Shown here piece by piece: positions 18,673 through 27,035 of a DNA stretch of 64,000 bases. A program made the translations under genes and the position numbers. The notes beneath the pieces were generated by a model. It was not told the DNA's origin and did no database searches. It worked only from the letters and a program-made list of their open reading frames with translations. Location of the stretch: assembly GCF_052068095.1 (NCBI RefSeq), contig NZ_JBQHDG010000005.1:310001-374000 (forward strand). Reading direction: 5' to 3'. The number at the start of each line of letters is the position of its first letter. Within the stretch, counting starts at the first letter, position 1. Source of the stretch: Phytohabitans sp052068095 (GTDB taxonomy: Bacteria; Actinomycetota; Actinomycetes; Mycobacteriales; Micromonosporaceae).

Positions 18673-20226
18673 TCAAAACGGGCGCAGGTCGCGGACGACC
18701 ACCTTGCCGGTGGCGTTGCGCGGCAGGTACGGCACGAAGTACACGTCGCGCGGGATGCAGTAGCGGGCCCGGTAGCGGCGCACGTACTCGCGTACCGCGT
18801 CGGCGTCGAGTGTCTCGCCGCGGTGCAGCGCGAGGAAGGCGGCGAGGCGCTGGCCGTACTCCGGATCGGGCACGCCGATCACCGCGACTTCGCGTACCTG
18901 TGGCAGCTCGGCGAGCAGGTTTTCCACTTCGGACGGGAAGACGTTTTCGCCGCCAGAGATGATCATGTCGTCTTCCCGGCCCACCACGAAGAGCCGCCCG
19001 TCGCCGTCGACGTGGCCGAGGTCGCCGGTCGCGATCAGGCCGTCGTGCGACTCCTTGTCGGCTCCCGAGGTGTACCCCTCGAAGAGCATCTCGTTGCCCA
19101 CGAAGATCCGCCCGACCTGCCCGTCCGCCACGGGCTGGCCGGTAGGTCCGAGGATCGCCAGGCGGGTGCCGTGTGGCGGGCGGCCGGCGGTCTGCGGCGC
19201 GGCACGCAGGTCGCGCGGCGTGGCGATCGAGGCCCAGGAGACCTCGGTCGAGCCGTACAGGTTGTAGAGCACGTCACCGTAGGCGTCCATGAAGCGCGTG
19301 GCCAGCCCGCCCGGCAGCGCCGAGCCGCTCACCGCCACGATCCGAAGCGGGTTGGGCTGGGGTGGCGCCACTTCCAGCAGTCGTTGCACCATCACCGGCA
19401 CGGCGAAGAGCGCACGTACCCGATGCTGGGCCGCGAGCCCGACGCAGCCGGCCGGCTCGAAGCGGCGCTGGAGCACGACGGTGGCCCGGAGCGCGAACGA
19501 GACCTGGAGCGCCGCGTACCCCCAGGTGTGGAAGAGCGGCGCGGCGATCATGATGCGGTCGCGGGCGTGCAGCGGGATGCGATGGATGATCGACACGAGC
19601 GGGCCGAAGCCGGCCGGCGTGCGGCGGCGGGCGCCCTTGGGCGTGCCGGTGGTGCCGGACGTGAGCACGATCGTGCGGCCGTCGCGCTCCGGCGGGCGCA
19701 GCTCGCCGGGCGGTGCGTCGGCGATCAGCTCGGCCGCCCGCTCCTCGGTGATCCGCTCCACCTTGGCCGGCACCGCGAGCACCTTCTCGGCGAACTCCGC
19801 GTCGTGGATCAGGATGCGCAGCTCCTGCTCGTCGGCGACCGTGGTGAGCTGGGCCGGGGAGAGCCCGGTGTTGATCAGCACGGTGTCGGCGCCGATCAGC
19901 GTGCCGGCCACCATCGCCTCGACCATGCCGGCGTGGTTGCGGCAGAGCAGGCCGATGCGGTCGCCGGAGCGGACACCCGTGGTGCCGCGCAGCGCCCGGG
20001 CCAGCCGCTCGGCGTTGCCCAGCAGCTGGCCGTAGGTCACCGCGCCGCGCCACTCGTCGACGATCGCCACGCCCTCCGGGTCGCGGGCGGCCGCCTGGCG
20101 CAGCTCGCCGGAGAGGCTGAAACCCCATCGGCGCAGCGCGTTGAGCTGGGCGGCCACCCGCACCGGCGATCCGGGCGTGAGCAACCCTCGTCGGGTCAAG
20201 GTGGCCACGACGAACGGGGTGATCAT
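18673..20226 (-). CDS. AMP-binding acyl-CoA synthetase (FadD-type)
   Basis: 517 residues of the adenylate-forming superfamily, which activates fatty or related acids with ATP and CoA. Visible: the P-loop LTSGTTGTPKGA (about residue 192), the adenine-binding YNLYGSTEVSW, the hinge TGDLGHVDGDGRLFVVGREDDMI (read in pieces) and the late lysine in ATGKVVVRDL. ATG 20226 overlaps the stop of the upstream acyl-CoA dehydrogenase (ATGA), and SCP2 lies before that, forming one operon. The operator-like dyad at 21916 and the adjacent TetR gene suggest repression of this operon. Exact acyl substrate unknown. Confidence 0.92.
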   Translation of the reverse strand: MITPFVVATLTRRGLLTPGSPVRVAAQLNALRRWGFSLSGELRQAAARDPEGVAIVDEWRGAVTYGQLLGNAERLARALRGTTGVRSGDRIGLLCRNHAGMVEAMVAGTLIGADTVLINTGLSPAQLTTVADEQELRILIHDAEFAEKVLAVPAKVERITEERAAELIADAPPGELRPPERDGRTIVLTSGTTGTPKGARRRTPAGFGPLVSIIHRIPLHARDRIMIAAPLFHTWGYAALQVSFALRATVVLQRRFEPAGCVGLAAQHRVRALFAVPVMVQRLLEVAPPQPNPLRIVAVSGSALPGGLATRFMDAYGDVLYNLYGSTEVSWASIATPRDLRAAPQTAGRPPHGTRLAILGPTGQPVADGQVGRIFVGNEMLFEGYTSGADKESHDGLIATGDLGHVDGDGRLFVVGREDDMIISGGENVFPSEVENLLAELPQVREVAVIGVPDPEYGQRLAAFLALHRGETLDADAVREYVRRYRARYCIPRDVYFVPYLPRNATGKVVVRDLRPF

Positions 20227-21437
20227 CGAATCTGTACTCCAGAGATGGCACGGGAGATCACAAGGCGCTGGATTTCGGACGTGCCCTCGAAGATGGTGTA
20301 GATCTTGGCGTCGCGGTACCAGCGCTCGACCGGGTGCTCACGCAGATAGCCGGCGCCGCCGAGCAGCTGCACCGCTTTCTCCGTGACGGCCACGGCCACC
20401 TCGCCGGCCTTGAGCTTGGACATCGAGCCCTCGCCCGCCTCGAAGGCGCGGTTGTTGCGACCCATCCAGGCGGCCCGCCACACCAGCAGCCGCGCGGCGT
20501 CGATCTCCATCTTCATGTCCGCGAGCGCGAACGCGACGGCCTGGTTCTGGACGATCGGGCGGCCGAACTGCACGCGGCTCCGGGCGTACTCCAGCGTGTA
20601 CTCGTACGCCGCGCGGGCCACGCCGATCGCCTGCGCGCCGACGGTCGGCCGGGTCAGCTCGAACGTGCGCATCGCCGCCTGGCCGGCCGCCCGCTGCCCG
20701 GACCGGGCGCGGTCGAGCCGCTCCCGCAGCGCCTCGCGCCCGCCGAGCAGGCACCGCCCGGGTACGCGGACGTCGTCGAGGAACACGTCCGCGGTGTGCG
20801 ACGCGCGCAGGCCGAGCTTTTTGAGCTTGCCGGGCGAGGACAGCCCTTTCGTGCCGGGCGGTACGACGAAAGCGGCGTGCCCGCGCGACCCGAGCTCCGG
20901 GTCGACCACGGCGGTCACCACGTGCACGGTCGCGATCCCGCCGTTGGTGGCGTACGCCTTCTGCCCGTTGAGCACCCACTCGTCGGTGGCCTCGTCGTAC
21001 ACCGCGCGGGTGCGGATCGCGCCGACGTCGGAGCCGGCCTCGGGCTCGGTGTTGCAGAACGCCGCGACGGCCGGCTCGTCGACCGTGCCGTAGCACTGCG
21101 GCACCCACTCGAGCATCTGCTCAGGGGTGCCCGAACCGTAGATCGAGGCGACGACGAGCGAGGTGCCCAGCAGCGCCATCCCGATGCCGGCGTCGCCCCA
21201 GAAGAGCTCCTCGTTGGCGATCGGCAGCGAGAGACCGGTGGGATCCGACCAGCAGTTGGCGAGGAACTCGAAGCCGTAGAGCCCGATCTTCGCGGCCTCC
21301 TGGATCACGGGCCAGGGCGTCTCCTCGCGGGCGTCCCACTCGGCGGCGGCCGGGCGCACGACCTCTTTGGCGAAGCCGTGCACCCAGTCCCGCAGGTCCC
21401 GCTGTTCCTCGTTCAGGTCGAGCGAGAATTCCGACAT
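20223..21437 (-). CDS. Acyl-CoA dehydrogenase
   Basis: FAD flavoprotein of 404 residues that introduces the alpha-beta double bond into acyl-CoA. The family signatures are FCNTEPEAGSDVGAIRTRA (flavin and substrate site), the VQFGRPIVQNQAVAFALADM helix and the C-terminal EGTSEIQRLVISRAISG. It starts one base after the SCP2 stop codon and overlaps the FadD-type gene by 4 bp. With fadA2, fabG4 and htdX nearby it supplies one oxidation step of a beta-oxidation-like or lipid-recycling set; whether it matches mycobacterial FadE5 I cannot say. Confidence 0.93.
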   Translation of the reverse strand: MSEFSLDLNEEQRDLRDWVHGFAKEVVRPAAAEWDAREETPWPVIQEAAKIGLYGFEFLANCWSDPTGLSLPIANEELFWGDAGIGMALLGTSLVVASIYGSGTPEQMLEWVPQCYGTVDEPAVAAFCNTEPEAGSDVGAIRTRAVYDEATDEWVLNGQKAYATNGGIATVHVVTAVVDPELGSRGHAAFVVPPGTKGLSSPGKLKKLGLRASHTADVFLDDVRVPGRCLLGGREALRERLDRARSGQRAAGQAAMRTFELTRPTVGAQAIGVARAAYEYTLEYARSRVQFGRPIVQNQAVAFALADMKMEIDAARLLVWRAAWMGRNNRAFEAGEGSMSKLKAGEVAVAVTEKAVQLLGGAGYLREHPVERWYRDAKIYTIFEGTSEIQRLVISRAISGVQIR

Positions 21438-21438
21438 A

Positions 21439-21891
21439 TCAACCCTTGGGGATGTCGAACAGGTTGGCGATGTTGGCCGCGAGGCCCAGGTCGCCCTTCG
21501 CCTTCAGCTTGCCGGTCATGAACATCATCACCGGGTTGCCGGCGCCGGACACCACCTTTAGGAACTCGACCGGACCCATCGTGAGGCTCAGCTTGGGGTC
21601 ACGGTCGGGCGACGGCGAGAGCGTGCAGACACCGTTTTCGATCACGACCTCGTACGTGTCGACCCCGCCGTCGGGGCGGTCCGTGACGTTCCAGTGGATG
21701 ACCGCGTTGGTCGAGCCGGCCCGGTCGGGCCGGAAGAGCGAGGGCATGCGGGCGAACACCTCGTCGAGGATCTTCCCGCGCATGTCGCTCGACATCACCT
21801 CTTTGATCTGCGAGTCCGGAGCGGACTTTACGATCTGGGCGAACTGCTTCGGGTCGACACTGGAGAAGTCAGATAGGTCGAAGTCGGTCAT
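21439..21891 (-). CDS. SCP2 sterol-carrier-type lipid-binding protein
   Basis: 150 residues with the SCP2 hydrophobic-pocket fold: IHWNVTDRPDGGVDTYEVVIENG, LSLTMGPVEFLKVVSGAGNPVMMFMTGKLKAKGDLGLAANIANLF (read in pieces) is the hallmark C-terminal half. Such proteins bind acyl chains or sterols and can hand them to enzymes. It is the first gene of the operon with the acyl-CoA dehydrogenase and FadD-type ligase, 24 bp from the dyad that probably binds the divergent TetR regulator. Confidence 0.92.
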   Translation of the reverse strand: MTDFDLSDFSSVDPKQFAQIVKSAPDSQIKEVMSSDMRGKILDEVFARMPSLFRPDRAGSTNAVIHWNVTDRPDGGVDTYEVVIENGVCTLSPSPDRDPKLSLTMGPVEFLKVVSGAGNPVMMFMTGKLKAKGDLGLAANIANLFDIPKG

Positions 21892-21915
21892 CGTTGTGGC
21901 CTCCGGCTGAGTAGT

Positions 21916-21943
21916 TACTCGTGCGTAACCTTACGCACGAGTA
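21916..21943. promoter_or_regulatory. Perfect 13-bp inverted repeat between SCP2 and tetR (operator)
   Basis: TACTCGTGCGTAA (21916-21928), two bases, then its exact complement (21931-21943). It lies in the 55-bp gap between the divergent SCP2 operon and the TetR gene, the usual place for a TetR autoregulatory operator. One arm recurs with one change in 13 bases at 25099-25111. Confidence 0.85.
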
Positions 21944-21946
21944 GGT

Positions 21947-22597
21947 ATGGTGGCAAGGGTGACCGCGGTATCAGGTACCCCGACCTTCAAACGACTGCCG
22001 CGGGCGGTACGTGAGCAGATGATGCTCGACTCCGCCGTCCGCGTCTTCTCCCGGCGTGGCTTTCACGCGGCGAGCATGGACGAGATCGCCGAGGACGCCG
22101 GCATCTCCAAGCCGATGGTGTACGCCTACCTGGGCCCCAAGGAGGAGCTCTTCGTCGCCTGCCTCCAGCGCGAGGGCAACCGCCTGATGGAGGCGATCGC
22201 GGACGAGGTCGTCGGCGCGGACACCCCGGACCAGCAGCTCTGGCGGGGCCTGCGGGCGTTCTTCGCGTTCGTCGGCGCGCACCGCGACGGCTGGGCGGTG
22301 CTCTACCGGCAGGCGCGCGGTGAGCAGCCCTTCGCCAGCGCGCTGACCGAGATGCGCGAGCGCATGGTCGAGGTCGTCGAGATGATGCTTGGGCGCGCGC
22401 TCGCCGCGGAGGGGCGCGAGGTCCGCGACACCGATCTCCAGGTCATGGCGTACGCGCTGGTCGGCGCCTCGGAGTCGCTCGCCGACTGGCTCGCCGACCA
22501 CCCGGAGGCCGACCCGGAGAAGACCGCCACCCGGATGATGAACGTCACCTGGCTCGGCGCCGCCCAACTCCTGCACGGCGAGACCTGGACTCCGTAG
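21947..22597 (+). CDS. TetR-family transcriptional regulator
   Basis: 216 residues. The N-terminal helix-turn-helix is clear (MLDSAVRVFSRRGFHAASMDEIAEDAGISKPMVYAYLGPKEELF read in pieces, about residues 25-70); the rest is a helical ligand-binding domain. It is divergent from the SCP2-acyl-CoA dehydrogenase-ligase operon and starts 4 bp after a perfect dyad, so it very probably represses itself and that operon. The same half-site before fabG4/fadA2 suggests it also governs that pair. An acyl-CoA or related lipid would be a sensible inducer, which is inference. Confidence 0.92.
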   Translation: MVARVTAVSGTPTFKRLPRAVREQMMLDSAVRVFSRRGFHAASMDEIAEDAGISKPMVYAYLGPKEELFVACLQREGNRLMEAIADEVVGADTPDQQLWRGLRAFFAFVGAHRDGWAVLYRQARGEQPFASALTEMRERMVEVVEMMLGRALAAEGREVRDTDLQVMAYALVGASESLADWLADHPEADPEKTATRMMNVTWLGAAQLLHGETWTP

Positions 22598-22640
22598 TCG
22601 CTCCACTCACGACCTCAAGATAAGATCCAACCCAAGATCA

Positions 22641-22924
22641 AGATTTGGGCTACCGCGACGTCCGCGGTGGTCCGGACCGCTGCTCCCGCGGCCTCACCCG
22701 TCCGCCGCTGGTCACGGTCACCGCGAGGCCCGGGGGCAGCACCTCGGCAGAGCCGCGGGCAACGCCGCGTAACCAGAAGTCGCGGCGACCGCACCGTCGC
22801 GGCGACTGCTCTGGGCGATGAATCCCGACGCCCTCGCTGGGGTGAGCGTGAGCAACAGCGGATGGGTGAGGCCGCGGGAGCAACGGCATGGACCACGACG
22901 CACATCGCGGTAGCTCACATCTTT
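22641..22924. repeat. Dispersed repeat, copies 3a and 3b in inverted orientation
   Basis: The left arm (22641-22720) and the complement of the right arm (22843-22924) both carry the left module of the repeat family, including GCTACCGCGA and TGCTCCCGCGGCCTCACCC; the arms agree over roughly 80 bp with scattered changes. The 120-bp centre holds GC-rich sequence with CGGCGACCGCACCGTCGCGG-type short inverted repeats. The whole looks like a small non-autonomous element with long terminal inverted repeats. No gene in the 365-bp gap. Confidence 0.75.
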
Positions 22925-22962
22925 GGAAATTGGCTTCAAAGCCACGAAGACAGACGCACCCA

Positions 22963-23763
22963 CTAGGTGGGCGTTACCGTGCCGGTCAGGTGTGGCTTGC
23001 CGGACTTGGCGCCGTGTAGGGCGAACGTCCACTCTGGAGTCGTAGAGAACGCCACTGTGGACGGTAGGAACACGGGCAGCTTGAACGAAACCTCCACTGT
23101 GTACGCGTCCGGCAGGCGGCCCTCCAGCGCGGCCAGGCACCGGGCCTTGCTCCACATGCCGTGCGCGATCGGCCGGGCGAATCCGAACAGGCGCGCGCCG
23201 AGCCGCGACGTGTGGATCGGGTTGTGGTCGCCGGAGGCGCGCGCGTAGTCGGTGCCCACGCGGGGGCTCAGGCGCCAGCGGGCCGACGCCGCCGGCGGCT
23301 CGGTCTGGTCGGCTTCGCGCCGCCCGCCGGCTGCCTTGCCCTCGCGGCGCAGGTATGTCGACACGTCCCGCCACACGACCTCGCCGCCGACCGAGGCGGT
23401 GGCGACCACGTCGAGCTGGCGGCCGCGCGGGTGCTCGCGCAGGTCGGCGGCGTGCACCGACAGGTCGAGCGGCTCGCCCGCGTCGATCGGACGCAGCAGC
23501 TCGATGCGGTTGGCCACATGCACGAGCCCGACGACCGGAAATGGGAAGTCTCGCCGCGACATCAGCCGGAACGCCAGCGGGAAGGCGAGCACGTGCGGGT
23601 ACGTCGCCGGCAGCGTGTCGGAGAGGCGGAATCCGCAGACGCGGTTGTAGTCGGCGAGGTGGGTGCGGTCGACGGTCACACCCGACCGGTCGAGCACGAC
23701 CTCGGGCAGCCAGCCGGGCCGGTTGAACCCGGGCACCAGGCCGATCGCGGCGCGGGCGAACAT
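22963..23763 (-). CDS. htdX: MaoC-family (R)-enoyl/hydroxyacyl dehydratase, HtdX-like
   Basis: 266 residues with a double hot-dog arrangement; the hydratase motif reads DYARASGDHNPIHTSRLGARLFGF, followed by IAHGMWSKARCLAALEG. MaoC hydratases interconvert enoyl- and (R)-3-hydroxyacyl thioesters. Its order after fabG4, with fadA2 divergent, is that of the mycobacterial fadA2/fabG4/htdX locus (Rv0243-Rv0242c-Rv0241c), which is why I use that name. ATG 23763 shares its A with the fabG4 stop (TGATG), so translation is coupled. Confidence 0.85.
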   Translation of the reverse strand: MFARAAIGLVPGFNRPGWLPEVVLDRSGVTVDRTHLADYNRVCGFRLSDTLPATYPHVLAFPLAFRLMSRRDFPFPVVGLVHVANRIELLRPIDAGEPLDLSVHAADLREHPRGRQLDVVATASVGGEVVWRDVSTYLRREGKAAGGRREADQTEPPAASARWRLSPRVGTDYARASGDHNPIHTSRLGARLFGFARPIAHGMWSKARCLAALEGRLPDAYTVEVSFKLPVFLPSTVAFSTTPEWTFALHGAKSGKPHLTGTVTPT

Positions 23764-25088
23764 CACGCCCCCAGCAGGCTCTGCCCGCAGACGCGGACGA
23801 CGTTGCCTGTGATGCCTCCGGACGCGGGCGAGGCGAACCAGGCGATCGTCTCGGCCACGTCGACCGGGAGGCCGCCCTGCGCCATGCTGTTCATCCGGCG
23901 GCCGGCCTCGCGGATCATCACCGGCATCTTGGCGGTCATGCGGGTCTCGATGAAGCCAGGCGCGACCGCGTTGATCGTGATGCCGCGCTCGGCGAGCACC
24001 GGCGCCATCGACTGCACCAGCCCGATCACGCCCGCCTTGCTGGTGGCGTAGTTGGTCTGGCCGCGGTTGCCGGCGATGCCCGCGATCGAGGCGACGCCGA
24101 TCAGGCGCCCGCCGTCGGTGATCAGGCCGCGGTCGAGGAGTACCTCGTTGATCCTCTCCTGGCTGGAGAGGTTGACGTCGAGCACCGAATCCCAGCGGTC
24201 GGCGTCCATGCGGGCGATCGTCTTGTCGCGGGTGATGCCGGCGTTGTGCACCACGATGTCGACGCGGCCGTGCCGCCCGCCGATGTGGTCGGCCAGCCGG
24301 TCGGGCGCGCCGGCCGTGGTGAGGTCGAGCTGGTAGGCGGTACCCCGGATGTCGTTGGCCACCGCGGCGAGCGCGTCGCCGGCGGCGGGCACGTCGAGGC
24401 CGATCACGTGCGCGCCGTCGCGGGCCAGGACCCTCGCGATCGCCGCGCCGATCCCGCGGGCCGCGCCGGTGACCAGGGCGACCTTGCCGTCCAGCGGGTG
24501 CTCCCAGTCGGCCGGTGGGTTGACCGCGGTGGCCGGGCCGATGCGGATGACCTGCCCGGAGACGTACGCCGAGCGGCCGGAGAGCAGGAAGCGGATCGTC
24601 GACTCGATCGCGCCCTCGGCGCCCGGGGTGACGTAGACGAGCTGTGCGGTCGTGCCCCGGCCGAACTCCTTGCCGATGCTGCGGGTCAGCCCTTCGAGCG
24701 CCCGCTGCGCGGTGGCCTCCCGGGGCGTCTCGCACGCCTCGGGCGGGGTGCCCAGCACGATCACCCGGCCCGACGGGGTGACCGAGCGGGCGTTGGGGTG
24801 GAAGAAGTCGTACAGCGCGCGGAGGCCGGTGGAGTCGGTGACGCCGGACGCGTCGAAGACGAGCGCGCTGTGCCACTCGCCCTCCTCGGCGACGCCGGCG
24901 GCCTTGAGGATCTCGCGGACCGGCTCGTGGAGGCGGCCGCCAGGGGCGGAGTCGAGCAACACCGGGCCCGGCACCAGCGGCTGGCCGGGGCGGTAGCGGC
25001 GCAGGCGGGGCGGTGCGGGCAGGCCGAGGCGCTTGACGACCGCCCGGCCCGGACCGGAGTTGGCGAAGGTCGCATACCGATCGCTCAT
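23763..25088 (-). CDS. fabG4: High-molecular-weight 3-oxoacyl-ACP/CoA reductase, FabG4-like
   Basis: 441 residues, almost twice the usual FabG. The first 200 form the flavodoxin-like non-catalytic domain of FabG4 proteins (SGPGRAVVKRLGLPAPPRLRR near the start); the rest is an SDR with VTGAARGIGAAIA, HNAGITRDKTIARM, catalytic NYATSKAGVIG and the C-terminal QGGLPVDVAETIAWFASPASG (read in pieces). Mycobacterial FabG4 is NADH-dependent and acts on 3-oxoacyl-CoA. It begins the fabG4-htdX operon; the operator-like half-site lies 11 bp upstream of its start. Confidence 0.92.
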   Translation of the reverse strand: MSDRYATFANSGPGRAVVKRLGLPAPPRLRRYRPGQPLVPGPVLLDSAPGGRLHEPVREILKAAGVAEEGEWHSALVFDASGVTDSTGLRALYDFFHPNARSVTPSGRVIVLGTPPEACETPREATAQRALEGLTRSIGKEFGRGTTAQLVYVTPGAEGAIESTIRFLLSGRSAYVSGQVIRIGPATAVNPPADWEHPLDGKVALVTGAARGIGAAIARVLARDGAHVIGLDVPAAGDALAAVANDIRGTAYQLDLTTAGAPDRLADHIGGRHGRVDIVVHNAGITRDKTIARMDADRWDSVLDVNLSSQERINEVLLDRGLITDGGRLIGVASIAGIAGNRGQTNYATSKAGVIGLVQSMAPVLAERGITINAVAPGFIETRMTAKMPVMIREAGRRMNSMAQGGLPVDVAETIAWFASPASGGITGNVVRVCGQSLLGA

Positions 25089-25098
25089 AGGCGTATCC

Positions 25099-25111
25099 TA
25101 CTCGTGAGTAA
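25099..25111. promoter_or_regulatory. Second TetR-type site between fabG4 and fadA2
   Basis: TACTCGTGAGTAA differs at one of 13 bases from the arm of the dyad at 21916-21928 and is itself partly symmetric (TACTC..GAGTA). It lies in the 46-bp gap between the divergent fabG4-htdX operon and fadA2. Confidence 0.7.
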
Positions 25112-25134
25112 GTTTCTCTGGGAGGGGAAGTCCC

Positions 25135-26412
25135 GTGCAGAGGGTCGCGATCATCGGTGGCAACCGGATCCCGTTCGCCCGCTCCAACAGCCGGTATGCC
25201 ACGGCGTCCAACCAGGACATGCTCACCGCCGCGCTCGACGGCCTCGTCGCCCGATACGGGCTGGCGGGCCAGCGGCTCGGCGAGGTGGTGGCCGGTGCGG
25301 TGCTCAAGCATTCGCGCGACTTCAACCTCACCCGCGAGGTCGTCCTCGGTTCGCGGCTGGACCCGCACACGCCCGCGTACGACGTGCAGCAGGCGTGTGG
25401 CACCGGGCTCGAAGCGGCGATCCTGGTCGCCAACAAGATCGCTCTCGGCCAGATCGAGGTGGGCATCGCCGGCGGCGTCGACACCACATCGGACGCTCCG
25501 CTCCAGCTCAACGAGGACATGCGGCGCGCGCTGCTGCAAATCAACTCGTCCCGCTCGCTCGGCGGCCGGCTGCGTGCGGCCACCCGGCTGCGCCCGCTCC
25601 AGCCGTTCCGGCCGGAGGTGCCACGCAACGCCGAGCCGCGTACCGGCCTCTCGATGGGCGAGCACGCGGCGATCACCGCGCTGGAGTGGGGCATCGGCCG
25701 CCAGGAGCAGGATCAGCTGGCGCTGGAGTCCCACCAGAAGCTCGCCGCGGCGTACGAGCGGGGCTTCTTCGACGACCTGCTCACGCCCTACCTCGGGCTC
25801 GGCCGCGACCAAAACCTGCGGCCCGACACCTCGCTGGAAAAGCTCGGCTCGCTGAAGCCGGCGTTCCGCGCGCCGAACGGCGGCGAGCCGACCATGACCG
25901 CGGGCAATTCCTCGCCGCTCACCGACGGGGCGGCGGTCGTGCTGCTGGCCTCGGAGGAGTGGGCCGCCGCGCACAACCTCCCCGTGCAGGCGTGGTTCGT
26001 CGACGGGGAGACGGCCGCGGTCGACTTCGTACACGGCGGGGAGGGGCTGCTGATGGCACCCACGTACGCCGTGCCGCGGCTGCTCGCCCGCCGTGGGCTC
26101 ACGCTCCAGGACTTCGACTATTACGAGATCCACGAGGCGTTCGCGTCGCAGGTGCTCGCCACGCTGGCGGCCTGGGAGTCGCCCGAGTTCTGCAAAGACA
26201 AGCTCGGCCTCGACGCGCCGCTCGGCTCGATCGACCGGGCCAAGCTCAACGTCAACGGCTCGTCGCTGGCCGCGGGACACCCGTTCGCCGCGACCGGCGG
26301 CCGGATCGTCGCCACGCTGGCCAAGCTGCTCGCGCAGAAGGGCGCCGGCCGCGGCCTCATCTCGATCTGCGCCGCCGGCGGCCAGGGCGTGGTCGCCATC
26401 ATGGAGCGCTGA
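25135..26412 (+). CDS. fadA2: Acetyl-CoA acetyltransferase (thiolase), FadA2-like
   Basis: 425-residue thiolase that cleaves or forms 3-oxoacyl-CoA. The nucleophile region reads VQQACGTGLEAAILVANKI, the NGSSLAAGHPFAATGGRI stretch holds the catalytic His, and CAAGGQGVV holds the second Cys. GTG 25135 follows GGAGGGGAAG. Divergent to fabG4 with a shared operator-like site; together with MaoC and FabG4 it could carry out a full (R)-specific reductive or oxidative cycle. Its last 14 bases overlap the MarR remnant on the other strand. Confidence 0.94.
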   Translation: MQRVAIIGGNRIPFARSNSRYATASNQDMLTAALDGLVARYGLAGQRLGEVVAGAVLKHSRDFNLTREVVLGSRLDPHTPAYDVQQACGTGLEAAILVANKIALGQIEVGIAGGVDTTSDAPLQLNEDMRRALLQINSSRSLGGRLRAATRLRPLQPFRPEVPRNAEPRTGLSMGEHAAITALEWGIGRQEQDQLALESHQKLAAAYERGFFDDLLTPYLGLGRDQNLRPDTSLEKLGSLKPAFRAPNGGEPTMTAGNSSPLTDGAAVVLLASEEWAAAHNLPVQAWFVDGETAAVDFVHGGEGLLMAPTYAVPRLLARRGLTLQDFDYYEIHEAFASQVLATLAAWESPEFCKDKLGLDAPLGSIDRAKLNVNGSSLAAGHPFAATGGRIVATLAKLLAQKGAGRGLISICAAGGQGVVAIMER

Positions 26413-26785
26413 GCGCCGCCTCGTACGCCAGCAGGGTGTCGATGAACATCCGGCGCTGCGCCGGGGTCAAGGGCGCGAGGGCGGCCCGCCGGGCCACGGC
26501 GCCCTGACCAAGCCAGTCGTCGATCGCCGCGTGGTGTTCGTCGGCGATGCTCACGATCGTGCGCCGCCGGTCGGCGTCGTCCTCCCGCCGGCGCAGGATC
26601 CCCTGGCGGCTGAGGTCGCCCACCATCAGGCTCACCGTCGAGGGCGCGACCTCCAGTCGCGCGGCGAGTTCGTTGACGCCGAGCGGCCCCTCGAAGAGCA
26701 GGTACGCGAGCAGCGACAGGTGGCGCGGCGCGACCTGGCCGCTCTCCGGTCGGGCGGCGTGCCGGCCGCCGACCTGAGAGTGCAC
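26399..26785 (-). pseudogene. MarR-family regulator, 5' end apparently lost
   Basis: From about 26765 down, the minus strand encodes a typical MarR winged helix: LSLLAYLLFEGPLGVNELAARLEVAPSTVSLMVGDLSRQGIL, wing REDDADRRRTI and the C-terminal dimerisation helix. MarR proteins normally have another 35-50 residues (first dimerisation helix) before this; here the frame upstream is instead antisense of the hemerythrin gene. GTG 26785 could start a 128-residue product, but its first ten codons lie in the other gene's coding sequence. I judge it truncated. Confidence 0.6.
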
Positions 26786-27025
26786 TGCCTGGCCTTCTGC
26801 GGGGCGCTGACCACGCACCACACGAGGGAAGACGGCGCCTTTCCCGAGTTCGAGCGGCAGATGCCCGAGCTGGGCCCGGTGCTGGCGCGGCTCCGCCGCG
26901 AGCACGCGGCCATAGCGAAGCGGATCGAGGACGGGATCGACGACCTTGATCAGCTCGCCGAGGAGCTGGAGGCACACCTGCGGTATGAGGAGGAGCACCT
27001 CGTACCGGCCCTCAACCGACTGTGA
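26759..27025 (+). pseudogene. Hemerythrin-domain protein, 5' end apparently lost
   Basis: The plus strand encodes the C-terminal two thirds of a hemerythrin-type four-helix bundle: VHCLAFCGALTTHHTRED, then LARLRREHAAIAKRIEDG and LRYEEEHLVPALNRL, with the His/Glu residues expected for a di-iron site. The N-terminal helix with the first His is missing. GTG 26759 or 26780 could start a short product of 88 or 81 residues. The gene is followed by purB 10 bp later. It lies head to head with the MarR remnant with no space for promoters. Confidence 0.6.
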
Positions 27026-27035
27026 GAATGGGCTG

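Noticed and set aside
22963..26280. Very long minus-strand frame covering htdX, fabG4 and the antisense of fadA2
   Set aside because: It is an artefact of GC-rich antisense frames lacking stops; the real genes in other frames have clear domains and starts.
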